From Druceiella hillmani (lineage: Eukaryota > Arthropoda > Insecta > Lepidoptera > Hepialidae), in the NCBI GenBank assembly GCA_039881145.1, contig JAYKKI010000077.1, forward strand, positions 2,674,501-2,738,500: a stretch of DNA of 64,000 nt, read 5' to 3'. The translations under genes were made by a program, and so were the position numbers. Below are positions 50,539 to 62,650 of the stretch, piece after piece; the stretch's first letter is position 1; each line of letters starts with the position of its first letter. Below the pieces are notes generated by a model. It had not been told where the DNA came from and did no database searches. It saw nothing but the letters and a program-made list of their open reading frames with translations.

Positions 50539-51873
50539 ACACATTAGATTTTCCATATAAATATTGAATACAACTTGTGACCCACACGTGTTGTTGACAA
50601 CGTCATTAGATTAATTGTTTGCTTAAACAAAACTGACCTCATTATTTAGCCAAAGCTAGCAAAAGACAAGTACTACAAAATTAATGGTGGATGTTTATCA
50701 AAATTAGATATGAATATTAAGTAGTGCTATCGCTGAGGGAAAATATGGTCGAGATTTAAGTTTTCTCCTCGTATGGCGAAGGCTCAAAATTTTCCAAAGT
50801 TTCTTATACATTTATTGGTGATTTCTCTTTGATAACTTTAATTTCAAAAATAGCTGTTCAGTATAGTAGATTTTGTACCAAAGTGAATTAATCTCAACCG
50901 AACAACGGAATAAAAAAATGTCCGTGTCACATTTCATTGAATTATGATGAGGTTTACTAGCAAAGAATTCTGGTGAGGTTTACTGGCAAACAGGAGATCG
51001 ACCCTTTTTACTCAGATGTTCAATGTTCAAAATAATATTTATATTTGTAAATAGTTAACAAAAAAGCTTTTCCATATATTGTGGAATCTACGAAACTTAA
51101 TTTCATGCACTTCTTATTGTTATATCAATATGAAACTTGTCAGTTGCATGTAGTTCTGATGACAATACATTCAAATGAATACTAACTGAAATATTAAGCA
51201 TATTTATTCATATTATATTAATTTGAGAAGCAAAAGTAATTCATTTTTCAGAAAATAAAAAAAATACAATTTAAAACCGAAATGTTACATAGCTTGGTCA
51301 ATAACATAATTTGCAGAGTAAACAGAGAAAACTGGTTCGATAATTATTTTTTGCTTTTCAGTTCAGTATTTTGTAAAAGCATGTTTTTTGGTAGATAGTT
51401 TACTTAACTGGTTGATTCTTAAAATCCAAAAAACATTAAAAAAGACTACAGAAGCATGCCGTGAATCTTTATAAATGTTTTACGTTAGTTTTTATTTATA
51501 GAAAAGCGTACGCAGCACTACTGCTTAATGTGCGGAGGTACATTCTACAAAGTAATATAAAATAAATTTAAACTTAATGTCACGTACACTTAATAAATTA
51601 TAAATCAGAGAAATACTCGCAATATTGGAAATTCCGTCAGTTGTTTTGAATGATCGATTGTAAATAAATAAATTAACATATAAGATATACATTTTGTATC
51701 GTTCAACGATGTTTTACAAGTATTATATCCCATAATACCTCGCACATATCTTTAAGTTATTGTTTACACTAAAACCTCGGTAATGACCGTTTTCCTCCTG
51801 ATAATTTTCCTCTGATCATTTTCACCGATAATTTTCTCCGAGTTTTGATTCGATAATTTTCAATAATGCTCGC

Positions 51874-52140
51874 TTTTTAGGGTACCGCAGCAAAATTAGG
51901 AACCTTTATAATTCCACCATGTGCGCCTCTCTATCTATCTGTTTGTCAAAGCCATTTTATTCACAGACTATTAGTGCAATTAAGTTGAAATTCAGCTTGA
52001 TTACATAAATTTATTATGCCTGTAAAGAATGAAATAAAATTAAAAAAAAGTTTTAAGTCACTTTCTCTATAGATCAATTGGGATATTTTTTTTTAAATTG
52101 CATAACTAATTTTTAGGGTATCGCTGAATAGGTATTTGAA
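51874..52140. repeat. Fragment of a common insect interspersed repeat
   Basis: CTTTTTAGGGTACCG, then AGGAACC, then CTCTCTATCTATCTGTTTGTC and AATTAAGTTGAAATT follow in the order of a repeat I recall as frequent in insect genomes (TTTTTAGGGTTCCGTA, GGAACCC, (TCTG)n-type run, then TTGAAATTT). A second TTTTTAGGGTATCG occurs near 52110. The classification is from memory and tentative. Confidence 0.4.
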
Positions 52141-52199
52141 AAATATTGAAGGTATGGCATAAACCCATTTTCGATACAGGGATCCGTTTACGAAAAATT

Positions 52200-53280
52200 A
52201 AAATTTCATTTCGTCAGTTTTGTTTGAGTCACGTGTCCTCTCGACAACAAGCAAGGGTTTTAAAAATGTTCAAAAATTGCTGTATCTAAACAAATTCAGC
52301 TCGAATATGGTATGAAACCCAATTCTTAAGAAATACTGTCAGCGTATCGAAAGGCTTCAAAAGATACTTTTAAGACTTATATATAGTCAGCTCGAATACG
52401 GGTGTGTGGTATGGAACCCAATTCTTAAGAAATACTTTGATCGCATCAAAAGGCTTCAAAAGATATTTTTTTACCACGTCACCTACAAAGCTGGGTTAAA
52501 AAAAAAATACTCACTTACGAAGAGCGTCTTTTACATTTTGAATTAAACACTTTACCTCAAACACGAAAACGTCCAAATTGTATATTCTCATATAAGCTTA
52601 TCCACAATACAATTGACAGCAGTCCACTTCTTTGGCCATTTCAGTTTAACATTCAACGCAATAACAGTAGACCACATACATATCGTCCCTTCTTTGTATC
52701 AAAGTGTTGCACGAATTTAGGATTTTTTGCTCCCATAAATAAAATAAGCCTTACCCTGATTGATATTCCTTCAACTGTAGATTTCTTTAAATCCTCAATT
52801 ACATCATTTCAAAATAAATTTATTGAGATTGCCAAGGACAGGTAACTTCCACTTGTAACAAAGTGATGTTTAGTGTATTGTCGTACATAGATTTAAAATA
52901 GTTCGTTAACTTCGGTTATCTTTAACTTTGATTATATTGTCCTAAATTTATTTTACTCTATGTTTTATAGATTAATTCCATTATAGATCGTTATTTAATT
53001 CACTATAATTAATTTAAAATTTTACTATACATTTTATTGACCAACTATATCATTGATCATTCATTGAATTTATTCAAATTAATTACAATGTCTCTTATTT
53101 GGAATAATATTATGTGAAAATGGTGACACCAAATTAATTATACTGAGCCCACTGATTTTTGTGTTACCACAATAAAATCATACCTGTACATATTTATGTG
53201 TTCCCGAACTAAATTTTTAAAATTGGCACATTACTGTTTGTGTGCCAATAATAAATAAGTATATAAAAGAAATAAATATT
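52200..53280 (+). pseudogene. Non-LTR retrotransposon 3' end, decayed
   Basis: From about 52380 the plus strand encodes QLEYGCVVWNPILKKYFDRI, KRLQKIFF, YEERLLHFELNTLP, FSYKLIHN and a tail ending FQNKFIEIAKDR. This is the characteristic C-terminal segment of LINE-type reverse transcriptases (lvr..leYgsvvW.P, iq..f.r, Y..Rl..L.l..L..RR, kll). Just upstream, a degraded copy of the SSNMV/NPILKKY region is duplicated. The rest of the reverse transcriptase and any endonuclease are absent, as expected for a 5'-truncated insertion. An AT-rich 3' UTR-like stretch ends in AATAAATAAG-type sequence near 53250. Confidence 0.75.
52290..52475. repeat. Tandem duplication inside the LINE relic
   Basis: The segment with CAGCTCGAATA, CCCAATTCTTAAGAAATACT and AGGCTTCAAAAGATA occurs twice, offset by about 92 bases, with small differences. 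Confidence 0.8.
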
Positions 53281-54571
53281 CACTATTCCATGTCCTTCAT
53301 TTATTTGTCTTTCCAATTTACCATTTAAAACGATTAGAGATTGCGCTTTATATACCAAAATAATGTTGATTTATTGAAAGTTGAAAATCATGTGTTTTAA
53401 AATAGTAATTTCATTTACACAATGTTTGGTTTTATTAAAAGTTAGACATATATCACTTGTAATTGGTAACTTTTTAATAAATTGAATTGAAATTATACAG
53501 TCACTTATAAAATTTAAATATTAACATGAATTTTTAACAAAAATGAAAATTTCTTAGGATATGAAACGGTATGCACATTCATTTTCTCAAATATAACATT
53601 TATATGTTAAGTAACTACAGATTCGAGAGAACTTCGGTTTTAAATGTATAGAATGAAATCGTAGTACGATATAAAATTAACTCTAATTAATTTGAACAGG
53701 TTATGTGGTTATGTATTAAAATATAAACAATTAATTGACGCTTTGTGAAACCCATAGACGACAAAAATTGCTTATTAATGAAATCATGAAATTATTTCTT
53801 TAAACACATAACGGGATACAACATACGAACAGTTATGTGTAAATTATTTCAGAAAAACTTATTTAGATCGACGGATCAAAGAAGCAAATGATTCCTTATT
53901 GACGTGATAATTTTGATTATTATAGAAGGTCTCATTTTTTGTTGCGTTTGGTTCCATTAAGAATTTCTCATGAAAAAATTACAGTTAGATTAAAGTAGAA
54001 AAACGTAACCTTAAACAAAAGGCAGTCACAGAAAAAAATGTTGAAATGCCTGATCGAATCTGGACATACATATTTAAAGAAAAAAGAATATATATATATA
54101 TATATTCTTCTTTTTCTTCTTTTCACTTTATTTGAACAAAAGTTTTTTCCAGGTATTCGTTGCAAAATTCATATGACCTCATTTTTAAAGAAAATCAGTA
54201 CAAAATATTTAGAATAAGTTTTTATCTCCATATTTATAATAAAAAGTATTGAAAAATTAAACAGAAATCGAAAATTTCATGAAATTTACGAATTCCAGTA
54301 ACTTCATTATCAAGGATAAATTTGGAAAAAAAAATTCAGATATATATCATACAACATTTCACTATTAAAATAATTTCAATACGTACCAACATCGTTATAT
54401 AATTTAATAATATACTAAATAGACTAAATTTTTGATACTTACTAATTTGTGTCAAAAATATTAAAAAATGCTTGCAACGCACGGGGTAGCAAGCATTTAA
54501 ATTTCTATGAAAACTATTCATTGTTAAAATGTTCCAGAAGCCATGCAATATTAATTATAAAAGCCAGACTT
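53281..54571. other. Intergenic, no gene supported
   Basis: AT-rich sequence 3' of receptor gene D. A short (TA)n run lies at 54090-54106. Confidence 0.55.
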
Positions 54572-57379
54572 TCAAGTAAAATTGACAAACTGAATCATGA
54601 CGATAATGTAGGTTGTGGTCAAACCTAACAAGCTGAGTAGCAGAGACACGCGTACGTCGTACATGTGGAATACTGTAAGTTGTCCTGTCTCGTTCCACTG
54701 TAGGAGCTCTTGCACTAATTCTAGCTGTCTTCTGTATTCGGCGGCTGTAAAGTTGCGAACAATGTTTTGAAACAAAAAATTTATATTTGTATGTTTATAT
54801 ACACATACAAATATATGTAGTGGATATAACGAGCTTTCTTCTAAAACTTGCTGAGCATGAAGTAAGAATAATATCACCAATAAAATCGTTTCGTATCTTA
54901 TTCCGTTCCCAATCGCACACCGAGCGGTGCGCGGTATCATCGAAGCGGCGACGCTGTAAACACCTTATTCGCCGAAGAATATTGAGTGATTCGAGTATTA
55001 TTTCGAAGAAAAAAATATTCCACTTGTAATTTAATATTTTCTCTTAGGATTTTTCTACTGATGTTTTGTTAATGATAATGAAATATTTAATAAATGTTAA
55101 TATTATTCAAAAAATATTGGAAAATATAAAAATATTGTTATAATGAAAAATCAATTATTTCTTGGAAATAAAGATCCAAATTCAGACAAATATTATGGAT
55201 AATTTTCGTTTATTATTTTCTAGAAGAATACATAAATAATTCTTGCAGTATCAATTAATCGGCAGCTTGAATATATTGGCACTTTATGAAAAAATGATTA
55301 TCATTATATATTGAAGTGTTAGTAAATAAAAGTGAGGTGCATTTTAGTGAATTTAAATTATTGTACTTTTTTTATTAAATTGAACAAATCTTTGAACTTT
55401 TTGGTTGTTTACCTAAGATGATCTCAGAGAGACTTACTTTATATAAATGATCAGAAGGCTTATAGAGATAATCGGCAGATAAATCATGCATGTCGTTTGA
55501 AGACTTCCGACAAAAAAGTGCGAAAAACTTTACATATGTTTAAAGCGAATAAAGGTCGCGTTAAATAAGAAATTGGCGTTACATTTAATATGGTGTCAGT
55601 AAATAAAATAACCTAAAATAAAATTACATTTTTTCACCCTACGAGAAATATTTTATTGTAATATTTAACTATTAATAAAATAATTTTATTTGATATTATC
55701 CAAATTGTGTAATAATATTCCGCTTAGTAAGAAAAAGTTTCGAGTATTATTATGACACGTATTCATAAAAACCAATATATCCTCAGTATGATACAAAATA
55801 ATACAATGTGGAATAAACTACTTAGAATGAAAATATATTTATAACAGCATACAAAAAAGGAACTAATACAGATATTTATGGAAAAGAGCAGAAATTGAAA
55901 ATTTTTTGCAGTTTTATTGTTATTTAGTTAGCTTCATGAAGATATTTCTGAGAAAATTTAAACGGAGAGATATAAATTATTGTTTTGCTAAGAGTCTGTG
56001 TAGGAACATTCAGTATTCTAATTAAGAAAAGAAAAGGCGTTAACAACTGAGTAAATATTTTGCCATCTCTTACAAGTTGCTAATCAAATAATCCGCACGG
56101 ATAACATTTTGTTTAACCATAAATATGAACTAATTGCGTAAACATATATTGCCATAAGTAAAAATAATTGAAGCAAACACTTACGATATCGATCATCAGT
56201 TATGATTTCTATAAAATATGATTTTGTTTTCTCGACTTCCGCATGTAACTTCTCACAGACGGCGCATACAATAATTAGTGTGATTGCAAAGTGGGATGAC
56301 CACAATACTTCATTGCCCACGAGCATACTTTCACAATTCTGGAATAAATCAATATATTTCACAATTTTTTGATATTTATAATTTTAGGGAATTGGTATGA
56401 AATACGTATTTTAAATGTATAAATGCTTGCATTTGTACTCACTTACAGTTTGATACATTGTAGAATCCATTGAATAAACAACAATATCTTAAAAAATACC
56501 AAAAAGAAGTACACAAAGAGCTGAAATAATAATATTAAAATTATGTAGCTTTTCATAAATTTCTTCTATTATATGAAAGAAAATATAAATACTTTTAGAA
56601 ATTACCTGAACCTCAAACATTCTATTCAGAAACTGGCATACCTCCATAAATTTTATGAATAAATCACACAAATGATACATGGTTTTTTCTTTGAGAGGTA
56701 ATATAAACAGTTTACAATCTCTGATATCGTAGCGTAAATTAATATTACAAAAACCTTTATTTTCTCTCACAAATTCCCCTTGAAAATTAGCATTATTCAA
56801 AAATGAATTAACCAATTCTACGCGTTTCTTCATACTCCAAACGAGAACACAAAATAATAACATTTCAGAATCAAAGTGCATATTATTTACTGAGGTTTGA
56901 ACAGAATATAAAATTAACCATGCGTTAACTGGATAATAATAATGGTAGATAATTAGACCAGTCATATAATATGTAGCAATTGCAAGTACCGACATTGTGT
57001 TTCGTATTTTATCGTATTTAAATAATTTATTCAGGTAAGGATATTCAAACTGATTATCAATGTTACTAATTTGACATATTAAATTTTGGTACATATTTTT
57101 ATTCCATAATGCATCTAAACCTATTAAGTACACGGAATAAACCATCTGTACAATTTCATACGCTAATATTAAATTCAAATTTTTGAAAACCATCGTGTGA
57201 AAAATTGACGTGATCAACAACGTAACGCATATCCTGATGCAGCGGTATATTTTAACGCCGAATCGAATGTTTTCACTTCTTCCGGCACCGAATAAAAAAT
57301 TGAAAAACAGGATAGACCTGAAGGTATCTTCAGATTTTATATTTGTGATTTCTATATCGAAAACTTTAGTCTGAGGCAT
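54572..57379 (-). CDS. Gustatory receptor gene D, 4 exons
   Basis: Gustatory receptor of 387 aa, expected in sensory neuron membrane. In transcription order the exons are 57379-56606, 56520-56447, 56327-56185 and 54744-54572. Exon 1 (258 codons) ends NRMFEVQ with donor CAG|GTAATT. Exon 2 is a membrane segment (LFVYFFLVFFKILLFIQWIL) between a good acceptor (TTATTTCAG) and donor (ACT|GTAAGT). Exon 3 carries VCAVCEKL, matching the C-x-x-C-E region of genes A and C, and ends C|GTAAGT. Exon 4 is 173 nt and ends TTYIIVMIQF, the Gr TM7 signature. The exon 3 acceptor is the weak point. The better-looking AG (CCAG, exon from 56338) is out of phase with exon 2, so AAAG at 56328-56329 was chosen because it restores the frame. 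Start: the frame opens at a GTG just before ATG, and the ATG at 57379 is used. The ligand is unknown. Confidence 0.85.
54745..56184. other. Intron 3 of gene D
   Basis: A 1.4-kb AT-rich intron between exons 3 and 4, flanked by GTAAGT and TTTACAG. Apart from the patch at 54848-54980 nothing coding is seen. Confidence 0.7.
54848..54940 (-). other. Signal-peptide-like open frame in intron 3 of gene D
   Basis: A GC-richer patch in the intron encodes MIPRTARCAIGNGIRYE then TILLVILFLLHAQQ, a basic N-region plus hydrophobic core like a signal peptide. It runs on into the last exon of gene D only by frame coincidence. It could be a nested first exon, an alternative first exon, or chance. No function is assigned. 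Confidence 0.2.
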
Positions 57380-58670
57380 CACTACTTAATGTGGCATTGG
57401 TCCGAAAACGTAAAGGTGTTTGAGTGAAAGTATATAAAATCGATACTCATATTAATTATTGTAATACACTTAGGACGGCCCAGTATCATTAATAAAACGG
57501 TTGCAGTTCGCTTGTAATGAAATGGGTTGTTAAACAAAATTGAATTGAATATTTTCCTATTGCAATAAAATTGGGTTAGGTAATTTGAATTGCAATTAAA
57601 TATAACCCGTTGTGTCATTCCAATTAAACGCAGCCACGGAAACTTAGAAAACAATATTTTTTAGAAAATATATATTACAAATATAATGAGAAATTCAGGT
57701 AGTGACGTCACTTTCAGATAACGCTTAATAGAACATTCGGTAGCTAATCTTTAAAATGTTTGAATAATTGGCAAGATTTCTCTTCCAATTCCACGTTGAA
57801 AAAAGTTACACATATATAGGACAAAGATTAAAGAGGAAAAGGAGTGTAATGAACATATTTATTTAAAAAAAATAAATTCGTCTTTAAAATAAGTAAAGAA
57901 ATATATGAAGCTCACTTTAAGACACATCTGCCAAATTTTTACTTTACTTCCGGAATGAAGAATGTATATGAAGACAGAACAAAATAATTTGGAAAATTGG
58001 TATTTCGATTTTAGAACTTTAATCAAAATGTCTATCCCTTCGTTTACGTTTAGAGTTAAAATAAAAATTAAGAGAAACATAAAATTTGAACAGACAACAT
58101 TTGAACGTCGACGGCCCCGTAAAAAAAATCTGAATTTTAATGTTTGTCTTCTTCACATAGGAAATTAATTTTATGTCTAAACTTTAGTCTTGTTTATCAG
58201 TTTTATAACTTGTCCATAAACGAGATAAGCAACAATTGTCGTTTGTCCTAATTTAACACCAAAAGTGTATAACATATAATTATGTTAGGTAAATAAATTT
58301 TGATAATTGCACGTCAACAAATTCGGTGCATGTTTTGTGCAAGTCTCCCTGAACACATGATTTTAATTTACAATCGAATTAAATTGAAAACTATATATTA
58401 TTATTTATATATTATTATTATTATAAAACTATATAAAACTATATATATATTTATATATGATTAATTTATACATATTATATTGAGACTTTAACTTACATTT
58501 TCTCTAATTTGATAAATTGATTTTATTCATTTTAATGTCAATGGAAGGAATAATAAATTATTTGCACTACGATGTTACGCTTAGGATATATGTTTTGTAT
58601 TACTAGCTTCGGAATATAGGAGTAGTAACAACTGATTTTTTGTACCAATGTAAGACTAGGTTAAGCCAAC
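57380..58670. other. Intergenic, no gene supported
   Basis: AT-rich 5' flank of gene D. No promoter element could be defended. Confidence 0.5.
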
Positions 58671-58878
58671 CTGTAAAGATCTGATACAGAAAAGAGTCCC
58701 CTAGTTCCGGCCGGCATCCAGTATCCTATAATAAGTGACACTGAAACGTTTACCGCCATTAGTGTGATACACACTTCCAAGTATATGCTCCACGCGGCGG
58801 CGACCTGTCGCGACCTATTTACTATCAGTGCAAAGATTTGTGTTGCGCATGGTGGACATACGCTACAAAATTTAAGTT
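58671..58878 (-). CDS. Putative internal exon of an unidentified membrane protein
   Basis: A minus-strand stretch clearly richer in G and C than its surroundings. It is bounded by an acceptor (CACTTACAG) and a donor (TTTACAG|GTTGGC) and open in one frame for 208 nt (phase 1 in, phase 2 out). It encodes LKFCSVCPPCATQIFAL, then IVNRSRQVAAAW, then a hydrophobic segment (YLEVCITLMAVNVSVSLIIG), then YWMPAGTRGLFSVSDLY. One membrane segment and a CSVCPPC cluster are visible. I do not recognise the family. The partner exons were not found, so it could be part of a larger gene or a remnant. Confidence 0.45.
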
Positions 58879-58904
58879 CTGTAAGTGATTTTTGGAGTTT
58901 GAAG

Positions 58905-58973
58905 AACAAGTTTAAAACAAGTCAAACCTGACATGGACTGTACATGTCAGGTTTGACTTGTTTTAAACTTGTT
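58905..58973. repeat. Perfect hairpin, 31-bp arms
   Basis: Arms 58905-58935 and 58943-58973 are exact reverse complements with a 7-base loop (GACTGTA). It lies 26 bases upstream of the putative exon at 58671-58878 on that exon's strand. Confidence 0.95.
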
Positions 58974-59130
58974 TTTATGGTTTTAAAAATATATTTTAAA
59001 TAAAATTGTGTACATCAGTACCGGACCAGAATTACTTTCCAGTATGATTCGTACATTTTTGAGAAGTTTAACTTACTTACAGTTACATAAAGGAGTCAGG
59101 TGATGAAAATTATGGAAAAATGAAATAAAA

Positions 59131-60290
59131 AAGGGTACCTGGGATCTTGCTAACATACTATATGTATGTTTGCAAGAAAAACTAATAATTAATGAAACGA
59201 CTGTACGCCAAGCCGCAGGACGCTGTCAAATACCACGAACTACATTGAATGACAAAGTTAGTGCTATTGCAAATAACAGATGAGAGCTGCAGCCACTTGA
59301 TCGTATATTCATGAAGTCTTTTAAATCTACTTACAATGATGCACGTGACTCGTGGATGAGATCAAACACTGCTGTAAGAATCGGTGATGGTGAATGTAAA
59401 ATTGTAGAGCTTGTTGATTCTGCTTTTATTAGAGTTTCCCAAATGGAATTACAGTTACTGGCTTGTTACTGACTGGCATTCATCTCTTTGAAAGAAACGT
59501 TTTTAGTTATGTTAATTTCCTTGGTTCAGATATGACTAACCTTAGAGAAAATCAATCAAAATCAGAACCATCGCTTTCATCTTCTCACCTATCAAAACCA
59601 ATACCTTCAACTTCTGCACAGTTAATTCTGCCAATTTTTTTACTTACTAGAGCTAGAAATGACATTTTCAGCTTCGCTAAAACTTGAATCTTCAACTGCT
59701 GCCTCCGACTTTGTGCCCCTAATTACATCTTCTAAGCAATCAGAGTCTTAAACTACTGCTACTCACGTCAAAATTTAAATTGCCTTTTCTTAGCAATCCG
59801 AATCTCAAACAAGAGCAGTCATTGACCAATTTACTGAAAAATTTAAAGCTGTATTTAAACAACTCTCTCCGATACCTGATGCTTTAAAAAGAAAAGCTAT
59901 TGTCCAACGTCGTAAAGCTGAGAAAAATGAAATCATAACTAGTTCGCCATACAGAAAAATGACGGAGGACAAAAAAGTAGATAGTAGAAGTGTTGAACCA
60001 GCTAAGTGAGAAAAAAGTTTCCTTTCAGGACAAGACGTCAACAAGAAAAGTAAAAGTTTGCCTTTAGGAAGAGATGTCAAAAGAAAGCCAAAAATAAATA
60101 AAAACTAAAACCTGGCTCCTTTCTGCAGACTGATTGAGGAAGAGACAATTTGTTCTTTGTGACTTGAATCTCATGAAAAGAATTGGATACAATATGGATA
60201 CTGCAAGGTTTTAGTCCACGAGGCTTGTGCAAATATATCGAAGATATTAAATTATCATATTTGTGATTATTGCATGATATAAATGATCAT
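59131..60290 (+). pseudogene. Second pogo/PHD transposase relic, internally deleted
   Basis: The plus strand starts KGTWDLANILYVCLQEKL, then TVRQAAGRCQIPRTTLNDKV, the psq-type helix-turn-helix of pogo transposases (A...ygIPrtTL.dkv). At about 59280 it jumps, after a stop, directly to LQPLDRIFMKSFKSTYNDAR, the end of the DDE domain, so the catalytic core is deleted. It continues through VELVDSAFIRVSQME and, in another frame, TGIHLFERNVFSYVNFLGSD, then a Ser-rich tail. Near 60146-60272 a degenerate PHD finger is seen (CSL then a stop where Cys is expected, HEACA, YHICDYC). It has the same architecture as the element at 36635-39779, but it is a different copy and retains the N-terminal part that one lacks. 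Terminal repeats were not found. Confidence 0.75.
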
Positions 60291-61400
60291 ATATTTGCTG
60301 GCCAGTACTGGAGACACATTTTTAAAGACTAATTTTTCCTAGTCTCCAAATTGCAATAATGAAGATGAATATATCAAAATATCCGGTATATTATATTTTA
60401 TTATTTATATTTAAAGCACAGGAACTTCTTTACAGATATCAGGAAGCACTGAACGTGCGATCTAAAGTACTTCGATTTTTTTGTTGATAAATAAATGGTG
60501 GTACAGAGGGATTCTATATCTAATATCCATAATCTACCATATTTGAATTAGAGCAACCGAAAAGCCCGTTACCTTAAGTGACGCCACGGTTGTTGGCGTG
60601 AGGAATGTAAATTTTTAAGCTTAACTCTGGCAACATTATAGAGATTATCTGGACACCCCACATTTATAACCTGTGATATAAGTTGTTGTTAATTTTATCA
60701 AAATAAAAATCCTCAAATTGGCCTAATTCGTTTATTAGAATTGTTATTTTATGATTGTCTGAGATTCACAATTAACTCTTTGCACTTATGCTTTTATGTA
60801 CAATAGGAATGTCAAATCTACAGAAGGAAAACATCATTCTCTAGACCATTTGAATTAATTTACTTCGGCAAACTAAACAAGTATTTGTTGTCACGCCAAG
60901 TTACTACTAACTTTCCTTATTCAAAACAAATAATTCAATTTCCTTTTTATCACGTCTCAATTGATGTTCTAGAATTATCTTACAACAAACCGGCAAGTAC
61001 GAAATCAGGTACACAATTTTTTATGTAGCTATTGTTTTTTTATAGTCATTATTTTAATCTATAGTAGTATTGCCCTGGTTATCTTAACCGCTACACTGTT
61101 AAAGACAATATGCTGAAATTCTTCCTTAAACCAGAGCGTAAAAACTGTTCTAACACGAGTGAATTTGCACTGTGTTTTATACAGGATCCGATAACTTTGT
61201 GCGATTATCCGGTTTTTATGTTAGTTATAGCGGCCTTCGGTATTAGGGATAAAGTCGTTTCCAAGTTTCAGACTTAAGTCTGGTGGGGGGGGGGCAATAT
61301 TTCGTGGCACTTTCCACCAGACACAAACTTCGAAATATTTTCTAACTCTAAGCAAATTGCAACTCGTTCTGACATCTGTCAGAACGAGGAAGAATGGTCT
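60291..61400. other. Intergenic, no gene supported
   Basis: No exon was recognised. A run of ten G lies near 61284-61293, close to the next retroelement relics. Confidence 0.5.
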
Positions 61401-61551
61401 AAAACGTTGCCACTCTTGTGACCTCTTCGTCTTTTGATAATCCTTGCAGCCACATTTTCTGGTCCTTCAAAAAAAACGTTGACACATTTGTGACCTCTTC
61501 GTCTTTCGATAATCCTTGCAGCCACATTTTCTGGTCCTTCAAAAAAAACGA
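61401..61551. repeat. Tandem duplication, 72-bp period
   Basis: Two adjacent copies (from 61401 and 61473) share TTGTGACCTCTTCGTCTTT and CTTGCAGCCACATTTTCTGG almost exactly. The period is a multiple of three, so on the minus strand a 24-residue unit (KDQKMWLQGLSKDEEVT core) repeats in frame. Confidence 0.9.
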
Positions 61552-61679
61552 AGTATTTACAAAAACTAAGACTTGGTTGCTGTTACTCGAGTAAAGAAAG
61601 TGATTTGAAAAATTGTTCACATGAAAGTGCGTTTTTTTAAGAAAATGTAAGTTATCTTTTTCACGATTGTCTAATGGCT

Positions 61680-62650
61680 CATCAATCTAAATGAGTCGTG
61701 TGTGGCACTGATTCTCTTTTCAATAGAAAATGTTATCTTTCTTATTTCAATACAGAAGCATGGCCTGTCTTCCTTCGTATCCCATAATAGACCCAGAGTC
61801 TTGTTGATGTGTCCGGTCTGGAATCTTAACGCACATTGTCCGAGCCCACTCATTGACATTCGAGTCGTGATGCATCCTGTTTCCGCAATAGGAATTCCAT
61901 CCTTAAAGATTACAATATGTTTGTGCGCAAATGGCGATCACATCCAAGGCCACCTTCAACTCATTGTGCCCTATCTCAAAACTGTCTATGTAATCGTTCA
62001 TATAAAAATATTGGTGACTGTTTCCTCATCGTCTACTTGAATGAGTTTTACTGACCGCTTACTTATCCTGAGGTCTGGACTTGATAGACAGCGATACATA
62101 GAGGGCGTCGATCCAAAGTGCATTTTCACGTGGTCCCTGTTTGCCTTATCGGCATCGACCAGTTCACATCCGTATGCATAGTTTACTCGTTCGTTACCTT
62201 TGATCAACATGGAACGTGGCACTGCCCAGTGTATTATTCAGTTGAGATATATATCATAGGCGATGGTTTCTCAAGATTGGTCATTTTTTTATCTGATAAT
62301 ACTTCTGTAACTTACGCAACACGATCAGATGCTAATTATCAACATCTTTGAGTAAGCGTTGTGTCACAAAATAGTGGAAGGTGTCGGCCAGATTGCATAG
62401 CTATGCATATTCCATGAAGCTCTTTTTATACCATCTGGCAGAGGAGCTTTAAATTCTTGACGATCATCGATTTTAAGCTCGACGCGTTTGCTGGCGCTCT
62501 CCTTTTGGGTAGTATTAATCCTGTTTTAATGTCATGGAATTACGGGTCCATTGAGGTCCATTTGGCCGTCGAGATGCATTTGACTCGCCAAGTTTTCGTC
62601 AATGAGACATATCTACATCGATGAGATATATCATTGAGCCTTCATCGAGA
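61680..62650 (-). pseudogene. BEL/Pao retrotransposon pol relic
   Basis: Minus-strand pol remnant in several frames. From high to low coordinates: AILDEGSMIYLIDVD (family A.LDEGS...lId, the aspartic protease region, though the residues are not the usual DSGS), a VDN-stop-HLIV piece (family DNWHLI), then SMLIKGNERVNYAYG, then NDYIDSFEIGHNELKVALDV (family YVDDYLDS....ea, the reverse transcriptase active site) and KTLGLLWDTKED (family vLGv.W...dD). The first Asp of the active-site pair reads Asn. Segments between these blocks are missing. RNase H, integrase and LTRs were not found. Dead copy. Confidence 0.75.

Larger units (their letters stand above)
49991..52199. other. Intergenic, hairpin and old repeat, no gene supported
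   Basis: AT-rich sequence containing the large hairpin at 50398-50538 and, near the end, an old interspersed-repeat fragment. No exon was recognised. Confidence 0.55.
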
